56,019 nucleotides of DNA from Planktothrix tepida PCC 9214 (GCF_900009145.1 NZ_LN889803.1:138112-194130); one strand, 5' to 3'. Counted from the stretch's first letter, positions 9,705-18,421 are shown. Translations and numbers: made by a program. The notes: a model not told the origin generated them from the sequence alone.

Positions 9705-9919
9705 TTAAGTTTTAGATGCTGTTGGTTAGTTTATCTTGAATAGAATAACAAATAATCAAGCATTTTGGGTAAATACTATCTTAGAAAAGGGAAGTAGTTT
9801 TTTTGTCCCTTACCCTTCTACCACAAGGATAAAAGAATTTTCAATAAAATATATTGACTAAAATTTCAATTTAATATAAAATAGACTATGCTCCTAAAAT
9901 TTGAAGGAATTATTAGTTT

Positions 9920-10786
9920 GTGACTGTGCAAAAAAATCCCTTAGTTAAACCTTTTTTAAAATGGGCGGGAGGAAAGCGACAATTATTACCTGAAATTTGC
10001 AAATATCTTCCTAAAAATATAGGTAAGACTACATACTATGAACCCTTTTTAGGCGGAGGTGCACTCTTATTTGAGCTACAGCCTAAAACAGCAATTGTTA
10101 ATGATAGTAATAAGGAATTAATTAATTGTTATCGAGTGATTAAAGATAAGGTTGAAGAACTCATAGAAATTTTAAAAGTTCACCAAGCAAAAAATTCCAA
10201 AGAATACTATGATTATCTTCGGGGAATTGATCGTTTAAAAGAGTATCGTGAATATTCTGATATTCAAAAAGCTGCTCGAATTATTTATTTAAACAAAACT
10301 TGTTACAATGGATTATTTAGAGTTAATTCTAAAGGACATTTTAATGTTCCTTTTGGTCGTTATAAAAATCCGAATATATTAGACGAGGCGGTATTAAGGG
10401 GAGTCAATGATTATTTTAATCAAAATACAGTAACTTTTTTAAATGTTGATTTTGCCGAAGCTGTTAAAGATGCAAAAAAAGGCGATTTTGTCTATTTTGA
10501 TCCTCCTTATGATCCCGTTTCTAATACCGCTTCTTTCACCGGATATGATATTAATGGGTTTAATCAAAATGAACAAAGACGTTTAAAACAAGTGGTTGAT
10601 GAATTAACCGAAAAAGGATGTCATGTGATGTTGAGTAATTCAGCCACAGATTTTATCTTAGATTTGTATAAAGATTATCAGGAAACAATAAAAACTGTTT
10701 CTGCAACCCGCAGTATTAACTCTAATGCTCTTAAACGAGGTAAAATAGATGAGGTTTTAGTTTTAAATTATGTTCCCAAACCTTAA
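9920..10786 (+). CDS. DNA adenine methylase, Dam/DpnIIA (GATC) type
   Basis: This 288-residue class-alpha N6-adenine methyltransferase starts at GTG, with GAAGGA upstream. Visible motifs are FLKWAGGKR (12-20), the SAM-binding EPFLGGGALL (41-50), the recognition-like segment YNGLFRVNSKGHFNVPFG (129-146) and catalytic DPPY (194-197). The C-terminal TRSINSNA motif is also present. The pattern YNGLFRVNxxGxFNVP is characteristic of Dam, DpnIIA and relatives that methylate adenine in GATC, so GATC is the likely but untested target. The next gene starts 5 bp after its stop and looks like a nuclease, so this is probably the M gene of a type II RM pair. The region is visibly more AT-rich than its neighbours, suggesting acquisition by transfer. 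Confidence 0.9.
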   Translation: MTVQKNPLVKPFLKWAGGKRQLLPEICKYLPKNIGKTTYYEPFLGGGALLFELQPKTAIVNDSNKELINCYRVIKDKVEELIEILKVHQAKNSKEYYDYLRGIDRLKEYREYSDIQKAARIIYLNKTCYNGLFRVNSKGHFNVPFGRYKNPNILDEAVLRGVNDYFNQNTVTFLNVDFAEAVKDAKKGDFVYFDPPYDPVSNTASFTGYDINGFNQNEQRRLKQVVDELTEKGCHVMLSNSATDFILDLYKDYQETIKTVSATRSINSNALKRGKIDEVLVLNYVPKP

Positions 10787-10791
10787 AATAC

Positions 10792-12084
10792 ATGAACAAC
10801 AAAAAACCAGGAAAAAATGATATTGCTTGGGAAACCTTATTTCAACGATATAGTATTTTAGATATTATTGCTAAACAAGGTTATTTTGAAATAGAAGCGA
10901 CTCAAATTAATGAAGAACGAGAAAGTCGGTTAATGGCTAAGTTTGATCATTCAGTTAATTTACCCAATATTTTTAAAGATAATAATTTATCTATACTACC
11001 TATTTCCCGTTCAAAATATATTATTGGTTGTTTTGATGCTTACTTGAATGTTAAATATTCTACTGATATAGAACCTATTGATATAGAGTTTCCTTCTTAT
11101 ATAGAAAGTATAGACTATACCCATTTATATTCAGAATCATCTGCTATTAGTTGTGCATTTAATACAGGAATTATTAACGACTTATTAGGAGAGGAAACAT
11201 CTTTTACACTTTCTGGAAGGATGTCCTCTGGTTGCTTTGATTTCACAATTAAAAATCATTTAAACAATCAAATTTATCCCATTTCAGTCATTAATAGTCA
11301 ATGCGAAATAGATGCAGGTTTTGAAAGTGAAAATTATTTGATTTTAATTGAAGCCAAGAAATATCAAACTGATGATTTTATAATTAGGCAATTATATTAT
11401 CCTTATCGATTATGGTCACAAAAAATTACTAAAAAAGTCATTCCTATTTTAATGACTTATTCCAACGACATATTCAGCTTTTTTATTTATGAGTTTAAGA
11501 ATGAATTTGATTATAACTCCATTCGCTTAATAGAGCAAAAAAATTATATTATTGCACCCGAAGAAATTACACAGCAGGACGTTTCTGATATTTTTGAAAC
11601 TATTACCTTAATTTCAGAACCTAGTAAACCATTCCCCCAAGCAAATAACTTTGAACGGGTCATTGACTTACTATCCCTTTTAGTAGAAAGAGATTTAACG
11701 AGAGATGAAATTACAGAAAATTATCAATTTGATCAGAGACAAACCGGGTATTATACAAATGCAGGTCAATATCTTGGACTTGTAGAAAAATACAAAGCTG
11801 TTGGTACAGGTGATATAACCTTTCGTTTGACACAGGAAGCTAGAGAAATTTTAAGCAAAAGACAAAAACATAAATATCTTTCTTTGATCAGAAAAATTTT
11901 AGAACGTCAAGTTTTTAATACAGTATTTCAATTAAATTTATCTAGGGGAAAAATGCCATCACAAGAAGAAATTTGCGAAATTATCTTGTCTTCTCGTGCT
12001 GAACTTAGCAAGCAGACCCCAGGAAGACGCCAATCTACTGTTAGAAATTGGATTTATTGGATTTTTAAGCAAATCCAAGATTAA
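10792..12084 (+). CDS. putative type II restriction endonuclease, PD-(D/E)XK type
   Basis: This 430-residue protein starts 5 bp after the methylase stop. A candidate PD-(D/E)XK core is visible: CEIDAGFES (acid at 172 or 174), then a hydrophobic strand ILIEAKKY giving Glu187-Ala-Lys189, followed by a helix with Gln200. The C-terminal 150 residues look like winged-helix DNA-binding segments (RDEITENYQFDQRQTGYY; later TPGRRQSTVRNW). The pairing with a GATC-type methylase makes a cognate restriction enzyme the best reading. It does not obviously resemble DpnII, MboI or Sau3AI, so both specificity and enzyme family are open. It could also be a methyl-directed nuclease. The gene is AT-rich like the methylase and ends 15 bp from the tRNA-Cys 3' end. 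Confidence 0.65.
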   Translation: MNNKKPGKNDIAWETLFQRYSILDIIAKQGYFEIEATQINEERESRLMAKFDHSVNLPNIFKDNNLSILPISRSKYIIGCFDAYLNVKYSTDIEPIDIEFPSYIESIDYTHLYSESSAISCAFNTGIINDLLGEETSFTLSGRMSSGCFDFTIKNHLNNQIYPISVINSQCEIDAGFESENYLILIEAKKYQTDDFIIRQLYYPYRLWSQKITKKVIPILMTYSNDIFSFFIYEFKNEFDYNSIRLIEQKNYIIAPEEITQQDVSDIFETITLISEPSKPFPQANNFERVIDLLSLLVERDLTRDEITENYQFDQRQTGYYTNAGQYLGLVEKYKAVGTGDITFRLTQEAREILSKRQKHKYLSLIRKILERQVFNTVFQLNLSRGKMPSQEEICEIILSSRAELSKQTPGRRQSTVRNWIYWIFKQIQD

Positions 12085-12098
12085 CAAATCATTTTTAA

Positions 12099-12169
12099 AG
12101 GCGGCACCCGGATTTGAACCGGGGATGGAGATTTTGCAGACCTCTGCCTTACCGCTTGGCTATGCCGCC
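12099..12169 (-). tRNA. trnC: tRNA-Cys (GCA)
   Basis: The minus strand folds as a tRNA. The 7-bp acceptor stem is GGCGGCA/TGCCGCC, the T-arm contains GGTTCAAATCC, and the anticodon loop reads CTGCAAA, so the anticodon is GCA (cysteine). The unpaired discriminator base is U, which is characteristic of tRNA-Cys. CCA is not encoded. It lies 16 bp downstream of cofG on the same strand and tail-to-tail with the nuclease gene. Confidence 0.95.
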
Positions 12170-12185
12170 ACGACCATGCAGTTAT

Positions 12186-13163
12186 TTAATATAGCACAGG
12201 TGTTTGTGAAATTGCAAGCTTTTTTCGCCATTGGCTCACAATCCCTTGTAGGTTAGGAACAACCCAAGTATCGTATTTAGGATAAACAGGTAGACGCCGC
12301 ACCAATTGCCACCCATTGGGGGCTAAAATGGCTTGTAAGGTTTGATGATCAGGATGAGGATAATCGGGGTTCACCTCGTCACGGGGGCTAATTCCACCGA
12401 GATCTCGCGCTCCAGCGTCTAAACAGGCTAATAAAATATCAGGATGGGTGACTAAATTCGGAGGAATTTGTAAGGTGATTTCTGGAGGTAAAATAGAACG
12501 AGCGATCGCCACAACTTCGGGTAACTGCTGTAACTCAAAACTGTCTCTGTGTCCTATTTGTTGACTTCCTAAACTGTGGGGTTGTAAAATCACTTCTTGA
12601 ATATGTCCCCATCGTTGATGAATACTTGCGATCGCATTTAAAGTATCTCGCCAATCTTGAGAAGTTTCTCCAATTCCTAATAATAGTCCGGTTGTAAACG
12701 GGATTTTTAATTCTCCAGCCCATTCTAACTGTTGTAACCGCAATTGAGGGACTTTACTCGGAGCATGGAGATGAGCGGTTTCTAATAACTTAGGGGTAAT
12801 TTGTTCTAACATTAACCCCATAGAAACATTCACCCGTTTTAATTGTGACATTTCTGCAAACGTTAACGGCCCGACATTGGTATGAGGTAAAAACCCCAAA
12901 GATATAGCTAATTCACATAACGCATAAATCCGTTGAAACCACGCTGAACGTTGAGAACTATGCGGATGAACTTCCCCACTTAACACTAAAATCTCAATAA
13001 TTCCTGAGTTTTGAAGCGGTTTTAAGAGTTGTTCAGCTTGATTTAAAGTTAACCAAGGACTTTCACCGATATTGGTTCTAAAATTACAATAGCTACAGCG
13101 ATTAAAACAATCATAAGTCGGGACAAGCGTATAAGCAGGACTGTAAGTAATGTTTCCATTCAT
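12186..13163 (-). CDS. cofG: FO synthase subunit CofG (7,8-didemethyl-8-hydroxy-5-deazariboflavin synthase)
   Basis: This 325-residue radical-SAM protein has the iron-sulfur motif Cys19-x3-Cys23-x2-Cys26 (CFNRCSYC) near the N-terminus, preceded by TLVPTYD. Typical CofG segments follow (VNVSMGLMLEQ, GISPRDEVNPDYPHP). CofG works with CofH to form FO, the 5-deazaflavin chromophore. In cyanobacteria FO serves as the antenna of DNA photolyase rather than as a precursor of F420. cofH is not in the window. The length is normal. The gene is co-directional with the tRNA-Cys that follows it closely, so joint transcription is possible. Confidence 0.92.
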   Translation of the reverse strand: MNGNITYSPAYTLVPTYDCFNRCSYCNFRTNIGESPWLTLNQAEQLLKPLQNSGIIEILVLSGEVHPHSSQRSAWFQRIYALCELAISLGFLPHTNVGPLTFAEMSQLKRVNVSMGLMLEQITPKLLETAHLHAPSKVPQLRLQQLEWAGELKIPFTTGLLLGIGETSQDWRDTLNAIASIHQRWGHIQEVILQPHSLGSQQIGHRDSFELQQLPEVVAIARSILPPEITLQIPPNLVTHPDILLACLDAGARDLGGISPRDEVNPDYPHPDHQTLQAILAPNGWQLVRRLPVYPKYDTWVVPNLQGIVSQWRKKLAISQTPVLY

Positions 13164-13356
13164 ACATTTTCAATTTAAGTGTGAGGTTTTTCTCGCTTTT
13201 TTCTGGGAGAATAATGATCTATTAGAATTATAATAGGATAAGTCGGTTAATTTAATCATCCAGTGGTATGTGAAGTTGCACTTACGCACCCTATAAGTGT
13301 GAGATCAGGTTGATTTATCCCGATAACTTTTGGTTTACCCTTTATTGTTTAATCTC

Positions 13357-15417
13357 ATGTCTGAACAAAATCCAATCCTCAGCTATCCTCATACTCGAAA
13401 ATGTGATCAAGTTGATAACTATCATGGTGTAACCGTTGCTGACCCCTACCGATGGTTAGAAGATTTAGACTCAGAAGAAACGAAAGCATGGGTTGAAGCC
13501 CAAAATGCAGTGACATTTGCTTATTTGAATAATATTCCAGCCAAAGAAACCCTTAAAAATCGCCTCACGCAACTGTGGGATTATGAAAAATATGGTACTC
13601 CTTTTAAGCAAGGAACTCGCTATTTTTATTTTAAAAATGATGGACTCCAAAATCAAAGTGTTCTGTATGTTTTAGAGTCGTTAGATGGGGAACCGAAAGT
13701 TTTATTAGATCCCAATACCCTATCTTCTGATGGAACCATTGCATTATCAGGAATGTCCATTAGTGAAGATGGAAATTTAATGGCTTATGGGTTATCCACT
13801 TCGGGTTCAGATTGGCAAGAATGGAAAGTTAAAGATATTAATACTCAAGAAGATTTACCCGATCATTTAAAATGGGTTAAATTTTCAGGAGCATCCTGGA
13901 CACACGATCATCAAGGATTCTTTTATAGTCGTTATGATGAACCTCAAGAGGGAAAACCGTTAGAAGAAACAAATTATTTCCAAAAACTTTATTACCATCG
14001 TTTAGGAACTCCCCAGTCTGAAGATACTTTAATCTATGAACGTCCTGATCATAAAGAATGGGGATTTAACGGATTTTTGACCGAAGATGGCAAATATTTA
14101 ATTATTTCCGTTTGGATGGGAACTGAACCTAAAAACTTGGTTTTTTATCAAGATTTAACTCAGCCCAATTCCCCCGTTATAGAACTCATTTCAGAGTTTA
14201 AAGCCAGTTATCGGTTTATTGATTATGAAGGAGAAAACTTCTGGTTTACAACGGATTTAGATGCGCCTCGGAGTCGCGTTATAGCCATTAATATTAATAC
14301 CAAAACTCACACCGAAATTATTCCCCAAGCTCCAGAAACATTAGAAGGAGTTAACATTTTAAATAATCAATTTATTACGGATTATTTAAAAGATGCCCAT
14401 ACTCAAATTAAAATCTTTAATTTAGATGGGTCATTTGTTCGAGAAATTGAATTACCGGGAATTGGTTCGGCGGATGGTTTTGGGGGAAAACGATATGATA
14501 CCGAAACTTTTTACAGTTACACCAGTTTTACCACTCCTAATACAATTTATCGATACAATCTGGTGACAGGAGAAAGTACAATCTACCGCCAAGCTAACGT
14601 TGATTTTAATCCCGATGACTACGAAACCCAACAAATTTTTTATCCCAGTAAAGACGGAACGCTGATTCCGATGTTTATTACGGCAAAAAAAGGGTTAGAA
14701 TTAAATGGAAATAACCCCACAATTTTATATGGATATGGAGGATTTAATATTTCTCTGACTCCCTCCTTTTCGATCAGTCGTTTAGTGTGGTTAGAAATGG
14801 GCGGAATTTATGCGATCGCCAATTTACGAGGTGGGGGAGAATATGGAGAAGATTGGCATCAAGCGGGTATAAAACTGAAAAAACAAAATGTTTTTGATGA
14901 CTTTATTGGTGCTGCGGAATGGTTAATTGAAAAACGTTATACCTCCTCTCAAAAATTAGCGATTATCGGAGGAAGTAACGGCGGATTATTAGTTGGAGCT
15001 TGTATGATTCAACGCCCAGATTTATTTGCAGCAGCCTTACCTGCAGTGGGGGTTTTAGATATGCTTCGCTTCCATAAATTTACCATTGGTTGGGCCTGGT
15101 GTTCTGATTATGGTTCCCCGGAAAATCCCGAAGAATTTCAAGCTTTATATGCTTATTCTCCTCTGCATAATTTAAAACCTGGAATTACCTATCCTGCAAC
15201 TTTAATTACAACGGGAGATCATGATGATCGAGTGGTTCCCGCCCATAGTTTTAAATTTGCTGCAACCTTACAGGAAAACCATGTCGGGGAAAATCCAGTA
15301 TTAATTAGAATTGAAACCAAAGCCGGACATGGTGCCGGAAAACCCACTGCTAAAATCATTGAGGAAATTGCTGATGAATTTGCATTTTTAAAGCAAGTTC
15401 TGAATATGAATTCCTAA
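13357..15417 (+). CDS. prolyl oligopeptidase, peptidase family S9A
   Basis: This 686-residue protein has an N-terminal beta-propeller and a C-terminal alpha/beta hydrolase domain. The catalytic triad is readable: Ser540 in GGSNGG, Asp623 in TGDHDDRVVP and His658 in AGHGAG. S9A enzymes cleave short peptides after proline and exclude folded proteins by the propeller. It begins SEQNPILSYPHTRKCDQ after Met, close to known family N-termini. A TTG nine codons upstream would lengthen it, but no binding site favours that start. There is no signal peptide, so it is cytoplasmic. A second, more distant S9 peptidase lies at 18460-20364. Confidence 0.92.
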   Translation: MSEQNPILSYPHTRKCDQVDNYHGVTVADPYRWLEDLDSEETKAWVEAQNAVTFAYLNNIPAKETLKNRLTQLWDYEKYGTPFKQGTRYFYFKNDGLQNQSVLYVLESLDGEPKVLLDPNTLSSDGTIALSGMSISEDGNLMAYGLSTSGSDWQEWKVKDINTQEDLPDHLKWVKFSGASWTHDHQGFFYSRYDEPQEGKPLEETNYFQKLYYHRLGTPQSEDTLIYERPDHKEWGFNGFLTEDGKYLIISVWMGTEPKNLVFYQDLTQPNSPVIELISEFKASYRFIDYEGENFWFTTDLDAPRSRVIAININTKTHTEIIPQAPETLEGVNILNNQFITDYLKDAHTQIKIFNLDGSFVREIELPGIGSADGFGGKRYDTETFYSYTSFTTPNTIYRYNLVTGESTIYRQANVDFNPDDYETQQIFYPSKDGTLIPMFITAKKGLELNGNNPTILYGYGGFNISLTPSFSISRLVWLEMGGIYAIANLRGGGEYGEDWHQAGIKLKKQNVFDDFIGAAEWLIEKRYTSSQKLAIIGGSNGGLLVGACMIQRPDLFAAALPAVGVLDMLRFHKFTIGWAWCSDYGSPENPEEFQALYAYSPLHNLKPGITYPATLITTGDHDDRVVPAHSFKFAATLQENHVGENPVLIRIETKAGHGAGKPTAKIIEEIADEFAFLKQVLNMNS

Positions 15418-15432
15418 CTGAACATTGATATT

Positions 15433-15465
15433 AGAAACCCGATTTCTTGGAGAAAGCGGGTTTCT
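15433..15465. terminator. hairpin between convergent genes
   Basis: A 9-bp perfect stem (AGAAACCCG with CGGGTTTCT) and a 15-nt loop lies between the convergent prolyl oligopeptidase and repeat-protein genes. Flanking TTTGTA on the right is only weakly T-rich. It could serve as a bidirectional terminator. Confidence 0.5.
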
Positions 15466-15495
15466 ATTTGTATTGAGAGCCTAATTCAATTCAGT

Positions 15496-16224
15496 TTAAA
15501 TTGGTGTTGCAACCCGACCTTCAAACTGACCATACAGGGTATAATGAGAAAACGCATTGCTGACAACTCCACTGTTGATGGCTTGCAGAACATCAGGATT
15601 CTGTGCTAAATAAAATCCTGTGTTGAACTGGGTGCTGGGGTTTCGTCCTTCCTCAGCACCTGACATCACAAAATGTTCAAAACCTGAATTAAATACCCCA
15701 GCTTGGACAGCATTTGCGACATCAGGATTTGTATTTAAGTAGTAGGATTCATCAAAGAATTGATTCGGTGAACGTCCTTCTGTTTCTCCTAAATAAATAT
15801 ACTGTTGTAAACCTGAAGATAGGGTTCCTTGAGTGATGGCTAAATTAACATCAGGATTGGTTTGTCGATAATAGTTCTCGTCAAAAGTTTCAAGTAAATT
15901 CTCTTGATATTGAGGATTTTGTAAGACATCATCCCAATGGGTTCCTGTCACAATATCCCAATTTGTTGTTGGGATAACACCTGTTACTGAATTGGGTTGA
16001 TAATAATCATCCGAACTGTTATTGTCCCAACTATTATCATAATGAGTATAATTTGTTGGGGTAACACCTGTTACTGAATTAGGTTGATAATAATCTTCTG
16101 AACTGTTATTGTCCCAATTATTATCATAATGAGTATAATTTGTTGGGGTAATACCTGTTACTGAAGTGGGTTGATAATAATCTTCTGAACTGTTATTATC
16201 ATCGTTAGATTCATACAGACTCAT
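15496..16224 (-). CDS. tandem-repeat protein of unknown function
   Basis: The 242-residue protein has two kinds of repeat. Residues 1 to about 88 are about 2.5 copies of a 29-residue unit rich in Asn, Asp, Tyr and Thr (contains DYYQPNSVTGVTPTNYTHYD). Residues about 105-242 are three copies of a roughly 40-residue unit with the pattern YYxxNPDVxxAI...G...FxHYxxxGxxEGR. That second motif occurs in many bacterial secreted or adhesion-like proteins, often beside calcium-binding repeats; its function is not established to my knowledge. No signal peptide is visible. The gene starts 107 bp after the dioxygenase stop, on the same strand. The DNA repeats (87 bp) are nearly identical, which suggests recent expansion. 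Confidence 0.75.
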   Translation of the reverse strand: MSLYESNDDNNSSEDYYQPTSVTGITPTNYTHYDNNWDNNSSEDYYQPNSVTGVTPTNYTHYDNSWDNNSSDDYYQPNSVTGVIPTTNWDIVTGTHWDDVLQNPQYQENLLETFDENYYRQTNPDVNLAITQGTLSSGLQQYIYLGETEGRSPNQFFDESYYLNTNPDVANAVQAGVFNSGFEHFVMSGAEEGRNPSTQFNTGFYLAQNPDVLQAINSGVVSNAFSHYTLYGQFEGRVATPI

Positions 16225-16283
16225 GATCTTTTATCCTGTTGCGTTTAAATCGAAAACATTGGGGAGTTGAAACTATAGCCCTG

Positions 16284-16315
16284 ATGTAGGGACATTTGAT
16301 TAAACGCCCCTACAT
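16284..16315 (-). terminator. hairpin downstream of the dioxygenase gene
   Basis: An 8-bp stem (ATGTAGGG with CCCTACAT) spans the spacer between the PKHD dioxygenase stop and the repeat-protein start. The sequence resembles the GTAGGGGCG-type dispersed cyanobacterial hairpins seen at 21311 and 34208. It may act as a terminator or be a small dispersed repeat. Confidence 0.4.
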
Positions 16316-16331
16316 TTTAATGAAATTGGGG

Positions 16332-17003
16332 TTAAATATCAGCCCATTTCCGCAATAAATTGGCGTGACTTTTAGCAATCAAGTCGAATTCTATAGTTTT
16401 GCCATATTGTTTGAAAAGACTTCTACGAGCGGTATCTAAATCAAACAATATTTCTCGTTTAGATGGGTCACGAACTAAACTTTGAATCCAAGTAATAGCC
16501 GCCCAGCGAGTACCTTCAGTTACTGTTTCCACACGATGTAAGGTCGAAGACGGATAAACAATCGCCGAACCTGCATCTAACTTAAAACTCTGTTCCCCTA
16601 ATGAAGTTTCAATCACTAATTCTCCCCCTTGATAGGTATTAGGGTCAGAGAGAAATAAAGTTAATGAAACATCCGTTCGAGAAATAAATTCATCTCCCAT
16701 CACAGCATTATCGAAATGGGAACCATAATACATTCCCACATCATAACGACTGAAAATAATCGGGCGAATTGCTTTAGGACGTGCTGCTATTTGAAACAGT
16801 TCGTTACGCTTTAAAGCTTGGAGAACAATAGTTCTTAGTTCGGACGTAATCTCAGTATCGGTTTTGATTTGTTGATTATTTTTAACTTCTCTAACGTACC
16901 GTCCAGCCGTTGTTTTTCCATCTATAAACTCAGCTTGTTGAAGTAGCGTCAAAGTTGTTTCTAGTTCTTCTGGTGTGAGAACATCAGCAATACAAAAAAT
17001 CAT
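16332..17003 (-). CDS. Fe(II)/2-oxoglutarate dioxygenase, PKHD type (PiuC/YbiX family)
   Basis: This 223-residue protein matches the PKHD-type hydroxylase family. The iron ligands are His96 and Asp98 (YGSHFDNA) and His156 (STLHRVE), with Arg166 positioned to bind 2-oxoglutarate. The family end motif around LVRDPSKREILFDLD is present. Length is standard. Relatives in proteobacteria (PiuC, YbiX) are linked to iron uptake loci, but their substrates are unknown; the fold is shared with peptidyl-prolyl hydroxylases. It starts 6 bp after the stop of a small exported Gly/Glu-tailed peptide. Its Shine-Dalgarno-like purine run (GGAGAAGG) lies inside the last codons of that peptide gene. The two are therefore almost certainly co-translated, and the peptide could be its substrate or partner (inference). 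Confidence 0.9.
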   Translation of the reverse strand: MIFCIADVLTPEELETTLTLLQQAEFIDGKTTAGRYVREVKNNQQIKTDTEITSELRTIVLQALKRNELFQIAARPKAIRPIIFSRYDVGMYYGSHFDNAVMGDEFISRTDVSLTLFLSDPNTYQGGELVIETSLGEQSFKLDAGSAIVYPSSTLHRVETVTEGTRWAAITWIQSLVRDPSKREILFDLDTARRSLFKQYGKTIEFDLIAKSHANLLRKWADI

Positions 17004-17009
17004 CAGATG

Positions 17010-17294
17010 TTAGCCTTCTCCACCTTCTCCGCTTTCTCCGCCTTCATCACCTTTCTTGTCTTTTCCTTTATCATCTGTTTTCCCATTTTTGTCGCCTTGA
17101 GTAGCTGCTTGTAACATCTCAGAATGGGTGAAAGTAGCCCCTGAAGTCGAAATATTGGATGGAATTTCTGGGTTCAAATTATGAGGTGCAGAAGCATTGG
17201 CAACATCGGACAATCCGCTTGTTAGAATATAAGCACCCACTCCCATCCAAATCTTAGTACGAGTAGACAGACGGTTATTTTTATTGCTATTCAT
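17010..17294 (-). CDS. small exported peptide with Gly/Glu/Lys-rich tail
   Basis: From the ATG at 17294, which has AAGGAT upstream, the product is 94 residues. It has a basic N-terminus (NSNKNNRLSTRTK), a hydrophobic stretch (IWMGVGAYILTSG) and a signal-peptidase-like site ANASA around residue 37. The mature part ends in a low-complexity charged tail (GDKNGKTDDKGKDKKG, then GDEGGESGEGGEG). An ATG at 17342 would add 16 residues without support. I do not recognise a named family. Six bases separate it from the PKHD dioxygenase gene. The acidic Gly-rich tail could bind metal, or it could be a modified-peptide substrate; both are inference. Confidence 0.7.
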   Translation of the reverse strand: MNSNKNNRLSTRTKIWMGVGAYILTSGLSDVANASAPHNLNPEIPSNISTSGATFTHSEMLQAATQGDKNGKTDDKGKDKKGDEGGESGEGGEG

Positions 17295-17408
17295 GGGTTT
17301 AATCCTTAGTCCTTGATTTGAAACTAAGCCCATTGTAGTCATGGAATAGTGACAAAGTGGTGACGAAAGAAAAATAAATTTGGGGTCGTTGGAGTATAGA
17401 GCAATATC

Positions 17409-18272
17409 CTAGGTTTTTGGAGTGTTAGGATTAGATTGAGGTTTAGTGACTTCTTCCAAATTCGGTAAAATAATAGAAGGAGGTGTATTTTCGGATTCAT
17501 TTTCCATTAAATGAGCAATGGGTTCTGTTAATTGATTCGGGTTCATAAAAATAACTTTAGAATTCGGACTTTGACTTAACTGTTGATTGGCTTCAACATA
17601 TTGCTTTGTAATTAAAAATTTTAAAAATTCAGAACTATCTGTTTTTAATCCCAAAGTTTCAGCTAATACTTTTATGGATAGAGCTTGTCCTTGAGCTTCT
17701 AAAATTTCTGCCTGTTTTTTGCTCTCAGCAACCCGCTTGCGTTCCATGGCTTCCTGTAGAGATTTCGGAGGCGTAATATTCTGAATATCAACTCGAATAA
17801 TCGTAATCCCCCATAATTTTGTTCCTTCTCCTAAAGCCTCTAATAATCTTTTATTCAGTTCTTTAATTTTAGCTAATAAATCTTCAAAATTAATTAAGCC
17901 AATTTCTGCCCGCAGGGTAGTTAAAACCAAATTAGAAATGGCTTCTTTCGTTTTATTGGTTTCAACGTTATAATAAAATTTCTGTAAATCTTCAATTTTC
18001 CAAAAAACCGCAGCATTAATTTTCAGAGTGATTTGATCTTTTGTAATTACTTCTTGGGGATCAATATCTAATAAACGTTCCCGGTTAGTATCATAATAAA
18101 CAATCTTTTCAACCACAGGCACAATAAACTGAAGCCCCGGTTTTAGGGTGCGTTTATATTTACCTAATCGTTCAACAATTGCTAGATCACTGGTACTAAT
18201 CACTTTAACTGAAGAATTCAGTGTAAATCCAATGATAATCGGAAATAAAATACCCAGAATATACTGGAACAT
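17409..18272 (-). CDS. SPFH/band-7 (stomatin-like) membrane protein
   Basis: This 287-residue protein has one N-terminal hydrophobic helix (FQYILGILFPIIIGFTL). The SPFH domain follows: AIVERLGKYKRTLKPGLQFIVP, then DTNRERLLDIDPQEVITKD and the coiled-coil start around PKSLQEAMERKRVAESKKQAE. It matches the stomatin/QmcA-like branch, which forms large membrane oligomers and often modulates proteases such as FtsH. The C-terminal tail is Pro/Asn-rich. It is on the same strand as the peptide and dioxygenase genes, 114 bp upstream of the peptide start; a shared transcript is possible but not shown. Confidence 0.9.
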   Translation of the reverse strand: MFQYILGILFPIIIGFTLNSSVKVISTSDLAIVERLGKYKRTLKPGLQFIVPVVEKIVYYDTNRERLLDIDPQEVITKDQITLKINAAVFWKIEDLQKFYYNVETNKTKEAISNLVLTTLRAEIGLINFEDLLAKIKELNKRLLEALGEGTKLWGITIIRVDIQNITPPKSLQEAMERKRVAESKKQAEILEAQGQALSIKVLAETLGLKTDSSEFLKFLITKQYVEANQQLSQSPNSKVIFMNPNQLTEPIAHLMENESENTPPSIILPNLEEVTKPQSNPNTPKT

Positions 18273-18421
18273 AGGATTTTAAAAAATTAAAATTTAGCAG
18301 GAAGTATGTATAGCAGGGAACAGGGAGGAAAGCTTTCTGTTTATTAGAGGCTGATGGTTGATTGATTTCCTAACTTATAGTTCATGCTATTTATCATTTT
18401 AGCATGATTTTGAGTCAAGAT

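Noticed and set aside
9705-9919. Second copy of the tRNA-Cys 3' end as a left attachment site of the RM block
   Set aside because: No repeat of the tRNA 3' sequence (GGTTCAAATCC or ACCCGG) and no integrase gene were found on that side.
11996-12256. Plus-strand ORF running through the tRNA-Cys
   Set aside because: It overlaps the nuclease gene end, the tRNA and the cofG end; it is a chance frame.
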